From Burkholderiaceae bacterium (lineage in GTDB: Bacteria > Pseudomonadota > Gammaproteobacteria > Burkholderiales > Burkholderiaceae_D), in NCBI GenBank assembly GCA_018261755.1, contig JAGTRJ010000017.1:1-64000 (forward strand): DNA of 64,000 nt, written 5' to 3'. This document shows positions 37,359-47,487 of this stretch, one piece after another. Under the pieces are notes generated by a model. That model was given only the letters and a program-made list of their open reading frames with translations, was not told where the DNA came from and did not search any database. The position numbers and the translations under genes are program-made. Every line of letters starts with the position of its first letter. Position 1 is the stretch's first letter.

Positions 37359-38074
37359 CGGACAAAATGGATAATACGGATGCACGCGGCGGTGCTCTGG
37401 TGCTTTTCAGCGGCGGGCAGGATTCGACCACTTGCCTCGCATGGGCGCTGTCGCGTTTCGAGCGCGTGGAGACCGTTGGCTTCGACTACGGTCAGCGCCA
37501 TCTGGTTGAGCTGACGGTCAGGCCATCGGTGCTCGATGGTGTGCGTGCCGTGTCGCCCGAATGGAGCCGGCGGCTGGGTGAAGATCACCTGCTCAACCTG
37601 CCGGTGGTGGCCGAGATTTCCGATACCGCCCTGACCGGCGAGGTTGAGATTGCGATGCTGGCCAATGGTTTGCCGAACACATTCGTTCCCGGGCGAAATC
37701 TGCTGTTTTTGACCGTGGCTGCGATGCTGGCTTACCGGCGCGGCTTGACGGTATTGGTGGGGGGTATGTGTGAAACCGATTTTTCCGGTTATCCGGATTG
37801 TCGCAACGACACGATTCGCGCCATGCAGCAGGCGCTGAATCTGGGGATGGCCACGGACTTCCGCCTGGAAACACCGCTGATGTGGCTCGACAAGGCGCAG
37901 ACTTGGCAACTGGCGCAGGAACTCGGCGGCAGGCAATTGATTGAACTGATCCGGCAGGAAACCCACACCTGCTACCTTGGTGAGCGGCATCTGCACGACT
38001 GGGGGCGCGGATGCGGACATTGCCCGGCATGCGAATTGCGGGCAAACGGTTACCGGCGGTTTGCCGGAACTTGA
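37355..38074 (+). CDS. queC: 7-cyano-7-deazaguanine synthase
   Basis: A 239-residue ATP-dependent preQ0 synthase of the queuosine pathway. The PP-loop [16 protein letters not shown] is near residue 15. The zinc site is formed by Cys residues in [16 protein letters not shown] and [31 protein letters not shown] is also conserved. It overlaps the upstream DUF3108 stop by four bases, so it is coupled to genes with no obvious queuosine link. Confidence 0.95.
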   Translation: MTDKMDNTDARGGALVLFSGGQDSTTCLAWALSRFERVETVGFDYGQRHLVELTVRPSVLDGVRAVSPEWSRRLGEDHLLNLPVVAEISDTALTGEVEIAMLANGLPNTFVPGRNLLFLTVAAMLAYRRGLTVLVGGMCETDFSGYPDCRNDTIRAMQQALNLGMATDFRLETPLMWLDKAQTWQLAQELGGRQLIELIRQETHTCYLGERHLHDWGRGCGHCPACELRANGYRRFAGT

Positions 38075-38124
38075 AAAGCGCCATTGCTGCAACAGTCGGA
38101 TGCTGTTGTGGCTTGTTCTAGCAA

Positions 38125-38150
38125 ACAAAAAAGGCGCACTTTCGTGCGCC
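38125..38150 (-). terminator. Terminator of porin gene 1
   Basis: GGCGCAC (38133-38139) and GTGCGCC (38144-38150) form a 7-bp stem with a four-base loop; on the minus strand a T-run follows (A-run at 38127-38132 on plus). The same 18-base hairpin occurs behind porin 2. Confidence 0.85.
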
Positions 38151-38180
38151 ATTTCAGTTCATGTAACTGACGGGCCGTTA

Positions 38181-39140
38181 TCAGAACTTGTGGGTCATGC
38201 CAACCTGGAAGCCGTTGATGTTGTCGGCATTTTCATAATCGGTATGTCCGTAGTGCGCGTAAGCGGTGGTGCGCTTGCTCAGGCTGTGGTTATAGCCGAT
38301 GGCGAATTTCTTGTTGTTCGGTTGACCGGCAACGGTTTGATCCTTGATTTGGCCGTAGGAAGCTAGAATCTTGCCGGCGCCGATTTTGTATTCGCCGCCG
38401 ATCAACCAGATTTTCTGGCTCAGATCGGTGGTTGCCGATTTTACGTTGGTTTTTTCGTACAGGGCCGAAACCTTGGCCGGACCAAATGCGTACGCCGCAG
38501 CAACGTTCCAGTTGTTGGAGTCGAAGCTGTCTGCTTTCTTGTTGTAATCGGCAGCCAGGCTGAGCGGGCCGTTGTTGTATTTAGCGGTCAAGCCGTAACC
38601 AGCATTTTTGCCAACGCTCGAATAGGTGCTGGATGAGGTGTCAGCGCCCGGGTTTTCCAGCGTGTAGGTGGCCAACAGTTGGAAACCGTTCCAGTTCGGG
38701 CTGTCATAGCGTGCGCTGTTGGCAATGCGCGACTCGCGGATCTTGTTTTTGAACATGCTGCCGACGCCATACTGATCGAACGGGTCGAACTGACGGATGG
38801 TTTCCGTGGTCAGGTTGTTCATGCGACCGAAGCGGACTTGGCCGAAGCTGCCAGCGAGACCGAGGTTGGATGCGCCTTCGAAGTCGATCGCGTTGGTTGC
38901 TGTGCCATCCTGCAGGTTGAAGCGTTTTTCCAATTGGAAGGTGGCTTTCAGGCCGCCACCGAGGTCTTCCGAACCCATGAAGCCCAAGCGCTCGTCCACC
39001 ATGTTATCCATTCTCAGTTTCTTGTTGGTTTCTTTGACGTAACCGATATCAACCGTACCATAGACCACGACATTCGATTGTGCGTGAGCGGCACCGGCAA
39101 CTGCGCCGAGAACTGCGAGAGCGATAAGCGTTTTTTTCAT
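38181..39140 (-). CDS. Gram-negative porin, copy 1
   Basis: A 319-residue outer-membrane trimeric porin. Signal peptide MKKTLIALAVLGAVAGAAHA, mature start QSNVVVYGTVDIGY. Beta-strand alternation runs to the C-terminal aromatic (GMTHKF), required for Bam recognition. A Burkholderiales porin_4 protein, highly similar to copy 2 (RFGRMNNLTTETIRQFDPFDQYGVG versus a nearly identical stretch). AGAGGAA precedes the ATG. Probably from tandem duplication. Confidence 0.93.
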   Translation of the reverse strand: MKKTLIALAVLGAVAGAAHAQSNVVVYGTVDIGYVKETNKKLRMDNMVDERLGFMGSEDLGGGLKATFQLEKRFNLQDGTATNAIDFEGASNLGLAGSFGQVRFGRMNNLTTETIRQFDPFDQYGVGSMFKNKIRESRIANSARYDSPNWNGFQLLATYTLENPGADTSSSTYSSVGKNAGYGLTAKYNNGPLSLAADYNKKADSFDSNNWNVAAAYAFGPAKVSALYEKTNVKSATTDLSQKIWLIGGEYKIGAGKILASYGQIKDQTVAGQPNNKKFAIGYNHSLSKRTTAYAHYGHTDYENADNINGFQVGMTHKF

Positions 39141-39468
39141 TCTGTGTTCCTCTGAAAGTTATTCGTATTTGACGGGCCAACGCAAAGGTTTGCTGGCGAA
39201 ACTTGGCGGTAGTTGCGGCAGTTGGCCGCAAGCTGGCCACCCAGATATTTCTGCAAGAGAAAAACCTGATGCCAATGAGAATACGGAGCCAAAGTGACAG
39301 TTTGATTACAAGCCTGTCAGAGGAAGTGGAGTGTGTGTTTGTTGCAACACATGATGCGGCAACGCGAGCCGATGGTTTTTTGCGAGTGTGCGCCGCTGGT
39401 TCGGCGCGGCAACAAAAAAGGCGCACTTTCGTGCGCCTTTTTCTGTTCAGTTAACTGACAAGCAGTTA
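39141..39468. other. 328-base region between the tandem porins
   Basis: Contains the upstream region of porin 1 (39141-39400) and the terminator of porin 2 (39413-39437). Apart from these I see no gene or RNA; no convincing promoter hexamers or operator. Confidence 0.6.
39413..39437 (-). terminator. Terminator of porin gene 2
   Basis: GGCGCAC (39420-39426) and GTGCGCC (39431-39437), identical to the hairpin behind porin 1, with an A-run on the left (T-run on minus) and a short T-run on the right, so it may act in both directions. Confidence 0.85.
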
Positions 39469-40428
39469 TTAGAACTTGTGGGTCAGACCAACTTGGAAGC
39501 CGTTGACGTTGTCAGCTGCTTCGTAGGAGGTGTGAGCATAGTGAGCGTATGCAGTGGTGCGCTTGCTCAGGTTGTGGTTGTAGCCGATTGCATATTTCTT
39601 GTCTTTGCCATCAACACCGGTGTCTTGGTACTTGTACTGGCCATAAGATGCAACGATTGCGCCTGCGCCGATTTTGTAGTCAACGCCAACCAGCCAGATT
39701 TTCTCTTTAGCATCATTGGAAACATACTTCAGCTTAGCTTGTTCGTACAGAGCGGAAACCTTAGCCGGGCCAAATTTGTAAGCAGCTGCAACGTTCCAGT
39801 TGTTGGAATCGTTGGAATCAGCCAGCTTGTCGTAGTTGGCAGCCAGAGCCAGCGGGCCGTTGTTGTACTTTGCGGTCAGCGCATAGCCAGCGTTCGAGCC
39901 AGCCGGAACTGCGTTGTTAGCAACGCCAGGCTGTTCCAGCGTGTAGCTTGCGCCGAGTTGGAAACCGCTCCATACCGGGCTGTCATAGCGTGCGGTATTG
40001 CTGATACGTGCGGAACGCAGGCTGTTTTCGAACATGCCGCCAACGCCATACTGATCGAACGGATCGAATTTACGGATGGTTTCAACCGACAGGTTGTTTA
40101 CACGGCCGAAACGAACTTGACCCCAGCTTGCGCCAGCCAGACCAAGGTTCGATGCGCCGTCAAATTCTTTACCAGCACCGCCACGGGTGTCGCCGTCAAA
40201 CAGGTCGAAGCGCTTTTCCAGTTGGAACGTTGCTTTCAGGCCGCCGCCGAGGTCTTCCGAACCCATGAAGCCGATACGGTTGTTAACCATTTCGTCCATC
40301 TTCAGCTTGGAGCCGGTTTCTTTAACCAGGCCGATGTCAGCAACACCGTAGATAACAACGTTGGTTTGCGCGTGAGCTACACCAGCAGCAGCGCCGAGTA
40401 CGGCGAGAGCGATGAGAGTTTTTTTCAT
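39469..40428 (-). CDS. Gram-negative porin, copy 2
   Basis: A 319-residue porin with signal peptide MKKTLIALAVLGAAAGVAHA and mature start QTNVVIYGVADIGL, ending in VGLTHKF. It shares most of its sequence with copy 1. The start at 40428 is chosen over an open 19-codon extension because it gives a canonical signal peptide and is preceded by AAAGGA. The ~280 bases upstream are AT-rich and probably hold regulatory sites. Confidence 0.93.
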   Translation of the reverse strand: MKKTLIALAVLGAAAGVAHAQTNVVIYGVADIGLVKETGSKLKMDEMVNNRIGFMGSEDLGGGLKATFQLEKRFDLFDGDTRGGAGKEFDGASNLGLAGASWGQVRFGRVNNLSVETIRKFDPFDQYGVGGMFENSLRSARISNTARYDSPVWSGFQLGASYTLEQPGVANNAVPAGSNAGYALTAKYNNGPLALAANYDKLADSNDSNNWNVAAAYKFGPAKVSALYEQAKLKYVSNDAKEKIWLVGVDYKIGAGAIVASYGQYKYQDTGVDGKDKKYAIGYNHNLSKRTTAYAHYAHTSYEAADNVNGFQVGLTHKF

Positions 40429-40707
40429 TTGTAATCCTTTTCGAAAAGGTGAATCAGTTAAAAATCCGTGTAACGCGGTTGTCATAAATTGCTTTACCTT
40501 TCAGGTTGATATGTTGCCGAAAAAGGGGGGTGGGTAGATGTATTTTGTGTTGTGCAAACGATACATTTATGGTTCCATTGCTGCTGGTAGTCAAGTTGAG
40601 TCGATGATATTTTGACTTTTTTTGGTGTTTTTTCTGTGTTCTAATTTCTGTTGCATTGGCCGCCTGAGCGCTGGTGTTAACGGGTGAATTTGGGGCTGGA
40701 ATCATTC

Positions 40708-42249
40708 ATGGCAAGTCGCGAAGAATTAACGATGATCAGAGGCGCGCGCGCCGGGCAGGTTGAGGCGCAACTTGCCTTGGGCAAGCGTTACCTTTTTGGT
40801 GGTGATGGTTTGCCGCAAAGCATGGCGACCGCATTGCACTGGCTGGATCGTGCCGCGCGCCAGGATTGCGCGGAAGCGTGGATGCTCATCGGCAACCATG
40901 TTTCGTATGAGATAGCGGCGCAAAGCGAGAACCGTGCGCTGTTTGCGCGCTGGTACGAGCGCGCTTTCGATGCCGGCGTGATGCAGGCAGGCGTTGTGTT
41001 CGCGCGATTGGTGCTGGCGCAAGATGGGATTGGGGTAGACGAGGAAGTGCGGCGCAAGGCGGTCATGGCGCTGGAAATGGCGGCCAAAGCCGGACTGTCG
41101 GATGCGCAGTGGCTGCTGGCCGAGATTGTGTCGGATGCGCCGTCTGTGGATTTGCCGGTCGATGGCAATGCGCAGGCATGGGCCGAGCGTGCGGCTAGCA
41201 GTGGTGTGGCGCCGGCGCAGCAGGCGCTGGCCGATCATGCGTGGGATGCTGGCGACAGGGATGTTTTCCTGCATTGGGCATTGCCGCTGGCGCGTGAAAT
41301 TGCCCGTCAGCATATACGTACCGCGGCTTCAGAGCCGTCACGGACGGGCATGCCGGGCTTGCGGCTTGAGGATGCGCGACTGCTGTCGCGTTGCGCGCAG
41401 GTGCTGGCATTGCGCGACGAGCGCGATCCGGATGAAGTGCAATTGTTCTGGGAACTGGCTGCGCAGGCTGGAGATGAGATCGCGCCGTTTTCGCTTGGCT
41501 TGTGGCTGGCGAGAATGGACGAGAGCGGTGCCCGCATCAAGGCAAGGGCCGGCGCTGCGAATTTCAAAAAGTCGGTGCGCTGGCTGACGCTCGCCGGAGA
41601 TCAAGGCAAGGCGGGCGCATGGTATGCGTTGTCGCGCATCTACATGAAACCGGAATTTTCGCAGCGCAGTCTAGCCGATGCGCAGCGTTACCTTGAGCGC
41701 GCGGCAGAAATGGGGCACGCGGCGGCGCAACTGGAATGTGGCGTCAATGCCTGGCGTTCGCGGCGCGACAACGAGGGTAATGACGTGCGCGCGGCATTCT
41801 GGCTGCAAAAGGCGGCGGCGCAAGGCATCAGCGATGCGGCGACGCTGCTGGAAAAAGTGGCGCCGCGGGCGAAGCCTGCGCCGTGGGCGCAGGCCGCACA
41901 GACGCAACTGACGCGCGAAATGATGAATGGCCATCATTTTCTGGCGGCTCGAATTGAATTGGCTGCCTGTTTCGGCCTGACGCGTGCGGAGGCATTGCTG
42001 ATTGACCCGTGTGCGGCCGATCAGGGGCATTGCCTGGTGGTCGATATCCGCGAGAATTATGGCCGTAGCAAGCGGCGGCTGGTATTGCTGCAAACCGGCC
42101 AGGAGCGGCAGGTGCTCAGCCGGATCGTGCGCATTTTCGAGAACGTCGATTGCAGCGTGAATGGTCCGGAAGGAAATTACCGGCAGCGGCTGTATCGCTT
42201 AAAGACGCTGTTGCCGGAAGCAGGGGGCGATGCGGCTGGTGGCGATTGA
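40708..42249 (+). CDS. Sel1-like repeat (TPR-type) protein
   Basis: A 513-residue soluble protein (a GTG eight codons upstream is an alternative start). Sel1-type helical repeats are visible, for example AQLALGKRYLFGGDGLPQSMATALHWLDRAA, AWYALSRIYMKPEFSQRSLADAQRYLERAAEMGHAAAQ, and RAAFWLQKAAAQGISDAATLL. The last ~120 residues (TREMMNGHHFLAARIELAA onward) are not Sel1 repeats and form a separate domain I cannot name. No signal peptide. Sel1 proteins act as adaptors, but the partner is unknown. It ends before element copy D. Confidence 0.83.
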   Translation: MASREELTMIRGARAGQVEAQLALGKRYLFGGDGLPQSMATALHWLDRAARQDCAEAWMLIGNHVSYEIAAQSENRALFARWYERAFDAGVMQAGVVFARLVLAQDGIGVDEEVRRKAVMALEMAAKAGLSDAQWLLAEIVSDAPSVDLPVDGNAQAWAERAASSGVAPAQQALADHAWDAGDRDVFLHWALPLAREIARQHIRTAASEPSRTGMPGLRLEDARLLSRCAQVLALRDERDPDEVQLFWELAAQAGDEIAPFSLGLWLARMDESGARIKARAGAANFKKSVRWLTLAGDQGKAGAWYALSRIYMKPEFSQRSLADAQRYLERAAEMGHAAAQLECGVNAWRSRRDNEGNDVRAAFWLQKAAAQGISDAATLLEKVAPRAKPAPWAQAAQTQLTREMMNGHHFLAARIELAACFGLTRAEALLIDPCAADQGHCLVVDIRENYGRSKRRLVLLQTGQERQVLSRIVRIFENVDCSVNGPEGNYRQRLYRLKTLLPEAGGDAAGGD

Positions 42250-42294
42250 TGCTTCGCCGCTGTGTCAGACCAATCCGAGTTTTAGCAAAATGGC

Positions 42295-42370
42295 GGGGTA
42301 TGGGCGAAAAATTTCGCTGGGCCACAACTTTGCTGGTGCTTTGAAAATACTCCTGCCAGTATATTTTGAG
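42295..42370 (+). repeat. Interspersed intergenic element, copy D (right end missing)
   Basis: Blocks: GGGGTATGGGCGAAAAATTT, CGCTGGGCCACAACTTTGC, GAAAATACT-CCTGCC-AGTATATTTT. After the AGTAT dyad the similarity stops, so the GGTCAGTTATTTT end is absent. It lies between convergent genes (Sel1 protein and dapF). Confidence 0.8.
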
Positions 42371-42431
42371 CCGAAAATGCCGTTGACGGCCCTGGTTTGA
42401 CGCGGCAGAGCTTGCCCGCGTGTTCTGGCCA

Positions 42432-43304
42432 TCAGGCCGGTAGTTCTAGCTCGCCATCGAACACGCTGACTGCCGGACCGGACATCATCACCGGCTGGCC
42501 TTCGCCATTCCAGCGGATATTCAGCACGCCGCCACGTGCCTCGACCCGTACTGGCGATTCAAGCAGTCCGCGCCGAATGCCGGCAACCACTGCCGCACAG
42601 GCGCCAGTGCCGCAGGCAAGCGTTTCGCCAGCGCCGCGCTCATAGACGCGCAGGCGGATGGAATGGCGGTCAACAATCTGCATGAAGCCCGCGTTCACGC
42701 GCGCCGGAAAGCGCCGGTGCTGTTCGATCAGCGGGCCGTCGATGGCGACCGGCGCGGCGTCGATATCCGGCACGACCTGCACCGCATGCGGGTTGCCCAT
42801 CGAAACGACCGAAATCTGGGTGGTCTTGCCTTCGCGCCCCGCTGGTTCGAGGTACAGCGGCCACAGCGTGTCCTGTCCTTCCGCCTTGCCGCGCAGGCCA
42901 CTGGTGTCGAATGGCACTTTCGACGGTTCCAGCACCGGCGCGCCCATGTCGACCGTGACATTGCCGTCGTCTTCCAGTTGCAGTTCGATGATGCCCGCTT
43001 TCGTTTCAACCCGGATGCAGCGCTTGCCGGTCAAGCCTTTTTCGGCGACGAATTTGACGAATGCGCGCGCGCCGTTGCCGCATTGTTCGACTTCGCTGCC
43101 ATCGGCGTTGAAGATGCGGTAGCGGAACTCGGTGCCGGCAGTCGCCGGTTTTTCAACCACCAGAATCTGATCGGCGCCAACGCCGAAGCGACGGTCGGCC
43201 AGAAAGCGCGACTGTTCCGGCGTCAGTTCTATCGATTGGCTGATGGCGTCAATAACGACGAAATCGTTGCCGGCGCCATGCATTTTTGTGAATTTCAGCT
43301 TCAT
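42432..43304 (-). CDS. dapF: Diaminopimelate epimerase
   Basis: A 290-residue PLP-independent epimerase of the lysine/peptidoglycan pathway. The catalytic cysteine pair is in [15 protein letters not shown] and [34 protein letters not shown] is the typical N-terminus. It follows the acyltransferase gene by 34 bases; both are on minus strand. Confidence 0.96.
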   Translation of the reverse strand: MKLKFTKMHGAGNDFVVIDAISQSIELTPEQSRFLADRRFGVGADQILVVEKPATAGTEFRYRIFNADGSEVEQCGNGARAFVKFVAEKGLTGKRCIRVETKAGIIELQLEDDGNVTVDMGAPVLEPSKVPFDTSGLRGKAEGQDTLWPLYLEPAGREGKTTQISVVSMGNPHAVQVVPDIDAAPVAIDGPLIEQHRRFPARVNAGFMQIVDRHSIRLRVYERGAGETLACGTGACAAVVAGIRRGLLESPVRVEARGGVLNIRWNGEGQPVMMSGPAVSVFDGELELPA

Positions 43305-43338
43305 GTGCGGCGAAGAAAATGGCTGGAAAAATCAGGCA

Positions 43339-44205
43339 TTAATTATATACATCCGGCAAGCCTGGCGGGCGGGTCTTGAACCGGCGGTGCGTCCACAGGT
43401 ATTCCGCCGGCGTTTCCCGGATGCGTTGCTCGATGAAAGCGTTCATCTTGCGCGTGGCGGCGAGCATGTCGTCACCCGGAAAATCTTCCCACGCGGGATA
43501 GAAGGTTACTTTCCAGCCGCGGTAGTCGGGCAGGAAGGTGGCAACGACAGGAATGACCTTGGCGCGGGCGGCGGCCGCGATTCTCGGCAGCGCGGTCAGC
43601 GTTGCGGCCGGCACGCCAAAGAATGGCACGAATTCGGCATCCTTCAGTCCGAAATCCATGTCCGGCAGCATGAAATACGGCAAACCTTCGCGCAGCGCGC
43701 GCAGGATGGGCTTGATGCCATCCTGACGGGTGAACAGTTTGACCGGCTTGAAGCGTGCGCGTCCGCGGCGCAAGGTTTCATCGAAGCGCGCGTTTTTCTG
43801 CCGCACGTACATCGACGAAGCCGATGCCTGCATCGCAACCGCCGCGCCGGCGACGTCGAGGCAAACGAAGTGCGGACACAGCATGACCACCGGCCCGGCG
43901 GCGAATTCGTCCAGCGGCAGGCGCGGTTCGATCACAATCAGTTTTTTCAGCCGTTTTTCCGGCGCCCACCACAGCACGCCGCGCTCCAGCACGCTGCGGG
44001 CATAGGCCTGGAAATGTGCGCGTGCAAGCTGGCTGATTTCCCTTTCCGATTTGTCCCGGAAGCACAATTGCAGGTTGACCCGCGTGATGTGCCGCCGCCG
44101 TTTCATAGCAAAAAACAACAGCGAGCCCAATCCCTCGCCAAGCCGGCCAAGCAGCGGCAGCGGCAGCCAGTGCAGCAGCCACATCAGGGCAAGCAGCAAT
44201 CTCAT
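43339..44205 (-). CDS. Lipid A biosynthesis (LpxL/HtrB-type) acyltransferase
   Basis: A 288-residue inner-membrane acyltransferase. One N-terminal TM (MRLLLALMWLLHWLPLPLL), and the HX4D catalytic motif is CPHFVCLDVAGAAVAM. GRARFKPVKLF and ALREGLPYFMLPDMDFG are further family segments. It adds a secondary acyl chain to lipid A. It begins an apparent unit with dapF. Two of the LpxL/LpxM subtypes cannot be separated by eye. Confidence 0.92.
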   Translation of the reverse strand: MRLLLALMWLLHWLPLPLLGRLGEGLGSLLFFAMKRRRHITRVNLQLCFRDKSEREISQLARAHFQAYARSVLERGVLWWAPEKRLKKLIVIEPRLPLDEFAAGPVVMLCPHFVCLDVAGAAVAMQASASSMYVRQKNARFDETLRRGRARFKPVKLFTRQDGIKPILRALREGLPYFMLPDMDFGLKDAEFVPFFGVPAATLTALPRIAAAARAKVIPVVATFLPDYRGWKVTFYPAWEDFPGDDMLAATRKMNAFIEQRIRETPAEYLWTHRRFKTRPPGLPDVYN

Positions 44206-44408
44206 GCGACGGACGCAATCAGCGTGGACAGGGGGGCGTGCTGTGGTATGCGGGGCGGAAATGCAGGCATGATGGCTGAGGCGGAAGTTTATGCGCCAAA
44301 ATTCGGCAAGAGGCGTAAAATACCATAACTAGCAGTGTCCGCCGTGTTAAACGACAACTTGCGGGGCGGAATATAAATGCAGCCATTTCGATGGCTTATC
44401 GCTAAAGC

Positions 44409-44436
44409 GTCGCAGGCTGTGATGGTTGACTGCGAC
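44409..44436 (+). promoter_or_regulatory. Leader hairpin upstream of metK
   Basis: GTCGCAG (44409-44415) and CTGCGAC (44430-44436) form a perfect 7-bp stem with a 14-base loop, 30 bases upstream of the metK start. It could affect transcript stability or translation. I do not recognise any SAM or SAH riboswitch class in it. Confidence 0.45.
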
Positions 44437-44465
44437 CTTTCGTTCAATCATTACCGGAGCTTGCG

Positions 44466-45629
<1,164 letters not shown>

Positions 45630-45960
45630 AAGCTCCGCCGTCTGCCAAAAAACAGCGAGCCATGCAACACATGGCTCGCTGTTTTATTTTGCGCGGAAGT
45701 TGCTGGTGCTGTTGTATTTAACCGTTAACCATTCACATTGGCTGTCGGCGCACGCTCGCGATTGAAATCGCTTGCGCCGGGGAGACAATAGCCCCAGATC
45801 ATCGTGGCAGGCAACGACTGGTTGCGATATGGTCGTTGTTCTGTGGGGGTATATCGCCAAAACCATGTGCTGGGCCACGGTTTTGCTGGCTGTTTTTAAA
45901 TACTGGGTGGAGTATATTTTTTGGCCTTACTGACCCAAAATTTATTTGAGTCAGTTATTT
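45630..45960. other. Convergent intergenic region metK/gph
   Basis: Terminator of metK at 45651-45690, unassigned sequence 45691-45844 (no gene or RNA seen), then element copy E up to the gph stop. Confidence 0.7.
45651..45690 (+). terminator. Intrinsic terminator of metK
   Basis: AACAGCGAGCCATG (45651-45664) pairs perfectly with CATGGCTCGCTGTT (45670-45683) around a five-base loop, followed by TTATTTT. One of the strongest hairpins in the window. Confidence 0.92.
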
Positions 45961-45961
45961 T
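45845..45961 (+). repeat. Interspersed intergenic element, copy E (full length)
   Basis: Blocks: GGGGGTATATCGCCAAAACC, GTGCTGGGCCACGGTTTTG, CTGGCTGTTTTTAAATACT, GGGTGG, AGTATATTTTTTGGCC, TGACCC ... GAGTCAGTTATTTT. AAAACC (45859-45864) can pair with GGTTTT (45878-45883), and CTGAC with GTCAG. Its right end runs into the TGA stop codon of gph (TCA on plus at 45961-45963). Confidence 0.88.
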
Positions 45962-46647
45962 CAGGCGGCCTGCAATGCCGTCTGGCGTACCAGTTCCAGC
46001 AGTTGTTGCGGCGAAGCCATGATCCGGTCTGCGCCCCACGATGCCGTTTGCGTTTGATCGCAGTAGCCCCAGCCGGCGACCAGTGTCATCATGCCGGCCG
46101 CGCGCCCGGCCTGAATGTCGCGCAGGTCGTCGCCAACGTACCAGCAATGCTGCGGCGCAATCGACAGCACGCGCGCCGCTTCCAGCAGCGGTGCCGGGTG
46201 CGGCTTCGAGTGCGGCGTGGTGTCGCCGGAAATCACGCATGCTGCCTGGTGCAGGCCTATTTTCGCCACCAGCGGGGTCGTGAAGCGGGCAAACTTGTTG
46301 GTGACGATGCCCCAAGGCATGCCCCGCTCGCACACGCCCTGCAGCAAACTGGAAATGCCGTCGAACAGGCTGCTGTTGACCATCAACGCCGACTGGTAGT
46401 TGTCGAGGAAGCCTTTCAGAAGTTCCGGATAGCCATCGTCTTCTGGTGTCAGGTTAAACGCTGCGCCAATTAATCCGCGAGCGCCGGCCGAAGCCACCGC
46501 GCGCAGTTTTTCATATGGCGCCGGTTCCAGCCCGCGTTCGGTGCGCAACAGGTTGACTGCTGCCGCCAGATCGGGGGCGGAATCGGCCAGCGTGCCATCG
46601 AGGTCGAACAGGATGGCGCGGGGCAGGGACAGGGTGGGGGTTTTCAT
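45961..46647 (-). CDS. gph: Phosphoglycolate phosphatase (HAD family)
   Basis: A 228-residue HAD hydrolase. Motif I is ILFDLDGTLADSAPDLAAAVN (the nucleophile Asp and the general acid), motif II is GIVTNKFAR, and motif IV is CWYVGDDLRDIQAG. It removes 2-phosphoglycolate. In Burkholderiales gph follows ubiG, as here. Its stop overlaps the right end of element copy E. Confidence 0.92.
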   Translation of the reverse strand: MKTPTLSLPRAILFDLDGTLADSAPDLAAAVNLLRTERGLEPAPYEKLRAVASAGARGLIGAAFNLTPEDDGYPELLKGFLDNYQSALMVNSSLFDGISSLLQGVCERGMPWGIVTNKFARFTTPLVAKIGLHQAACVISGDTTPHSKPHPAPLLEAARVLSIAPQHCWYVGDDLRDIQAGRAAGMMTLVAGWGYCDQTQTASWGADRIMASPQQLLELVRQTALQAA

Positions 46648-46668
46648 AATTGTAAAAGGGACGGAATT

Positions 46669-47361
46669 TTATGGTTTCGTGCATGCCAGCAGGTAATTCA
46701 CGCTGGCATCCTGAGTCAGGGAAAATACGTCGTTAAATGGGTTATAGCCAATGCCGGCAATCGCATCGACCGTCAGACCGGCGTGGCGTGCAAATTGCGA
46801 CAGCTCCGCCGGGGTAATGAATTTCGTGAAATCGTGCGTGCCTTTCGGCAGCAGGCGCAGCAGTTGCTCGGCGCCGATAATGGCGAACAGATAGGATTTC
46901 GCGTTGCGGTTCAGTGTCGAGAAAAATACTTTTCCGCCCGGTTTGACCAGCGTGGCGCAGGCGCGCACGATGGATGCCGGATCCGGCACATGTTCGAGCA
47001 TTTCCATGCAGGTGACGACGTCATACTGGCCTGGCTCGCGCGCTGCAAGATCTTCTGCCGCGATGCATTCGTAACGCACGTTCGCGCCGGAGTCCAGGCT
47101 GTGCAATTTCGCGACCTGAAGTACCTGTTCCGTCAGGTCGATGCCGGTGACGCGCGCGCCTGCGTTCGCCATTGATTCGGCCAGGATCCCGCCGCCGCAG
47201 CCGATATCAAGCACGGCTTTGCCGGTCAGCGGCGCATGCTGCGCAATCCATCGCAACCGCAGTGGATTGACTGCGTGCAGCGGGCGAAATTCGGCTGTTT
47301 CATCCCACCAGCGGTGAGCGATGTCGGCAAATTTCCGCAGTTCTGAGGTGTCGGCGTTCAT
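46669..47361 (-). CDS. ubiG: Ubiquinone biosynthesis O-methyltransferase
   Basis: A 230-residue SAM methyltransferase carrying out both O-methylations in ubiquinone synthesis. It opens with [32 protein letters not shown] (family N-terminus), the SAM loop is [16 protein letters not shown], and later [19 protein letters not shown] and [14 protein letters not shown]. gph follows 21 bases downstream. ompA lies upstream after a terminator. Confidence 0.95.
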   Translation of the reverse strand: MNADTSELRKFADIAHRWWDETAEFRPLHAVNPLRLRWIAQHAPLTGKAVLDIGCGGGILAESMANAGARVTGIDLTEQVLQVAKLHSLDSGANVRYECIAAEDLAAREPGQYDVVTCMEMLEHVPDPASIVRACATLVKPGGKVFFSTLNRNAKSYLFAIIGAEQLLRLLPKGTHDFTKFITPAELSQFARHAGLTVDAIAGIGYNPFNDVFSLTQDASVNYLLACTKP

Positions 47362-47444
47362 GTGTCGAAAACGGGCCGCAGTTCAATGAAAAATGGACGA
47401 GCAATCATTGATTATACGTGACACGCCCAAACTGGGGGCAGAAA

Positions 47445-47469
47445 AAAACCCCGCCGAAGCGGGGTTTTT
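47445..47469. terminator. Bidirectional terminator between ompA and ubiG
   Basis: AAAACCCCGC (47445-47454) pairs with GCGGGGTTTT (47459-47468) with a CGAA loop. T-runs appear on both strands, so it can end ompA (minus) and stop transcripts from the other side. Confidence 0.85.
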
Positions 47470-47487
47470 GTTTTTCCAGAAGCCGGG

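Noticed and set aside
44330-44465. Known SAM/SAH riboswitch upstream of metK
   Set aside because: No recognisable core; only one simple hairpin is visible.
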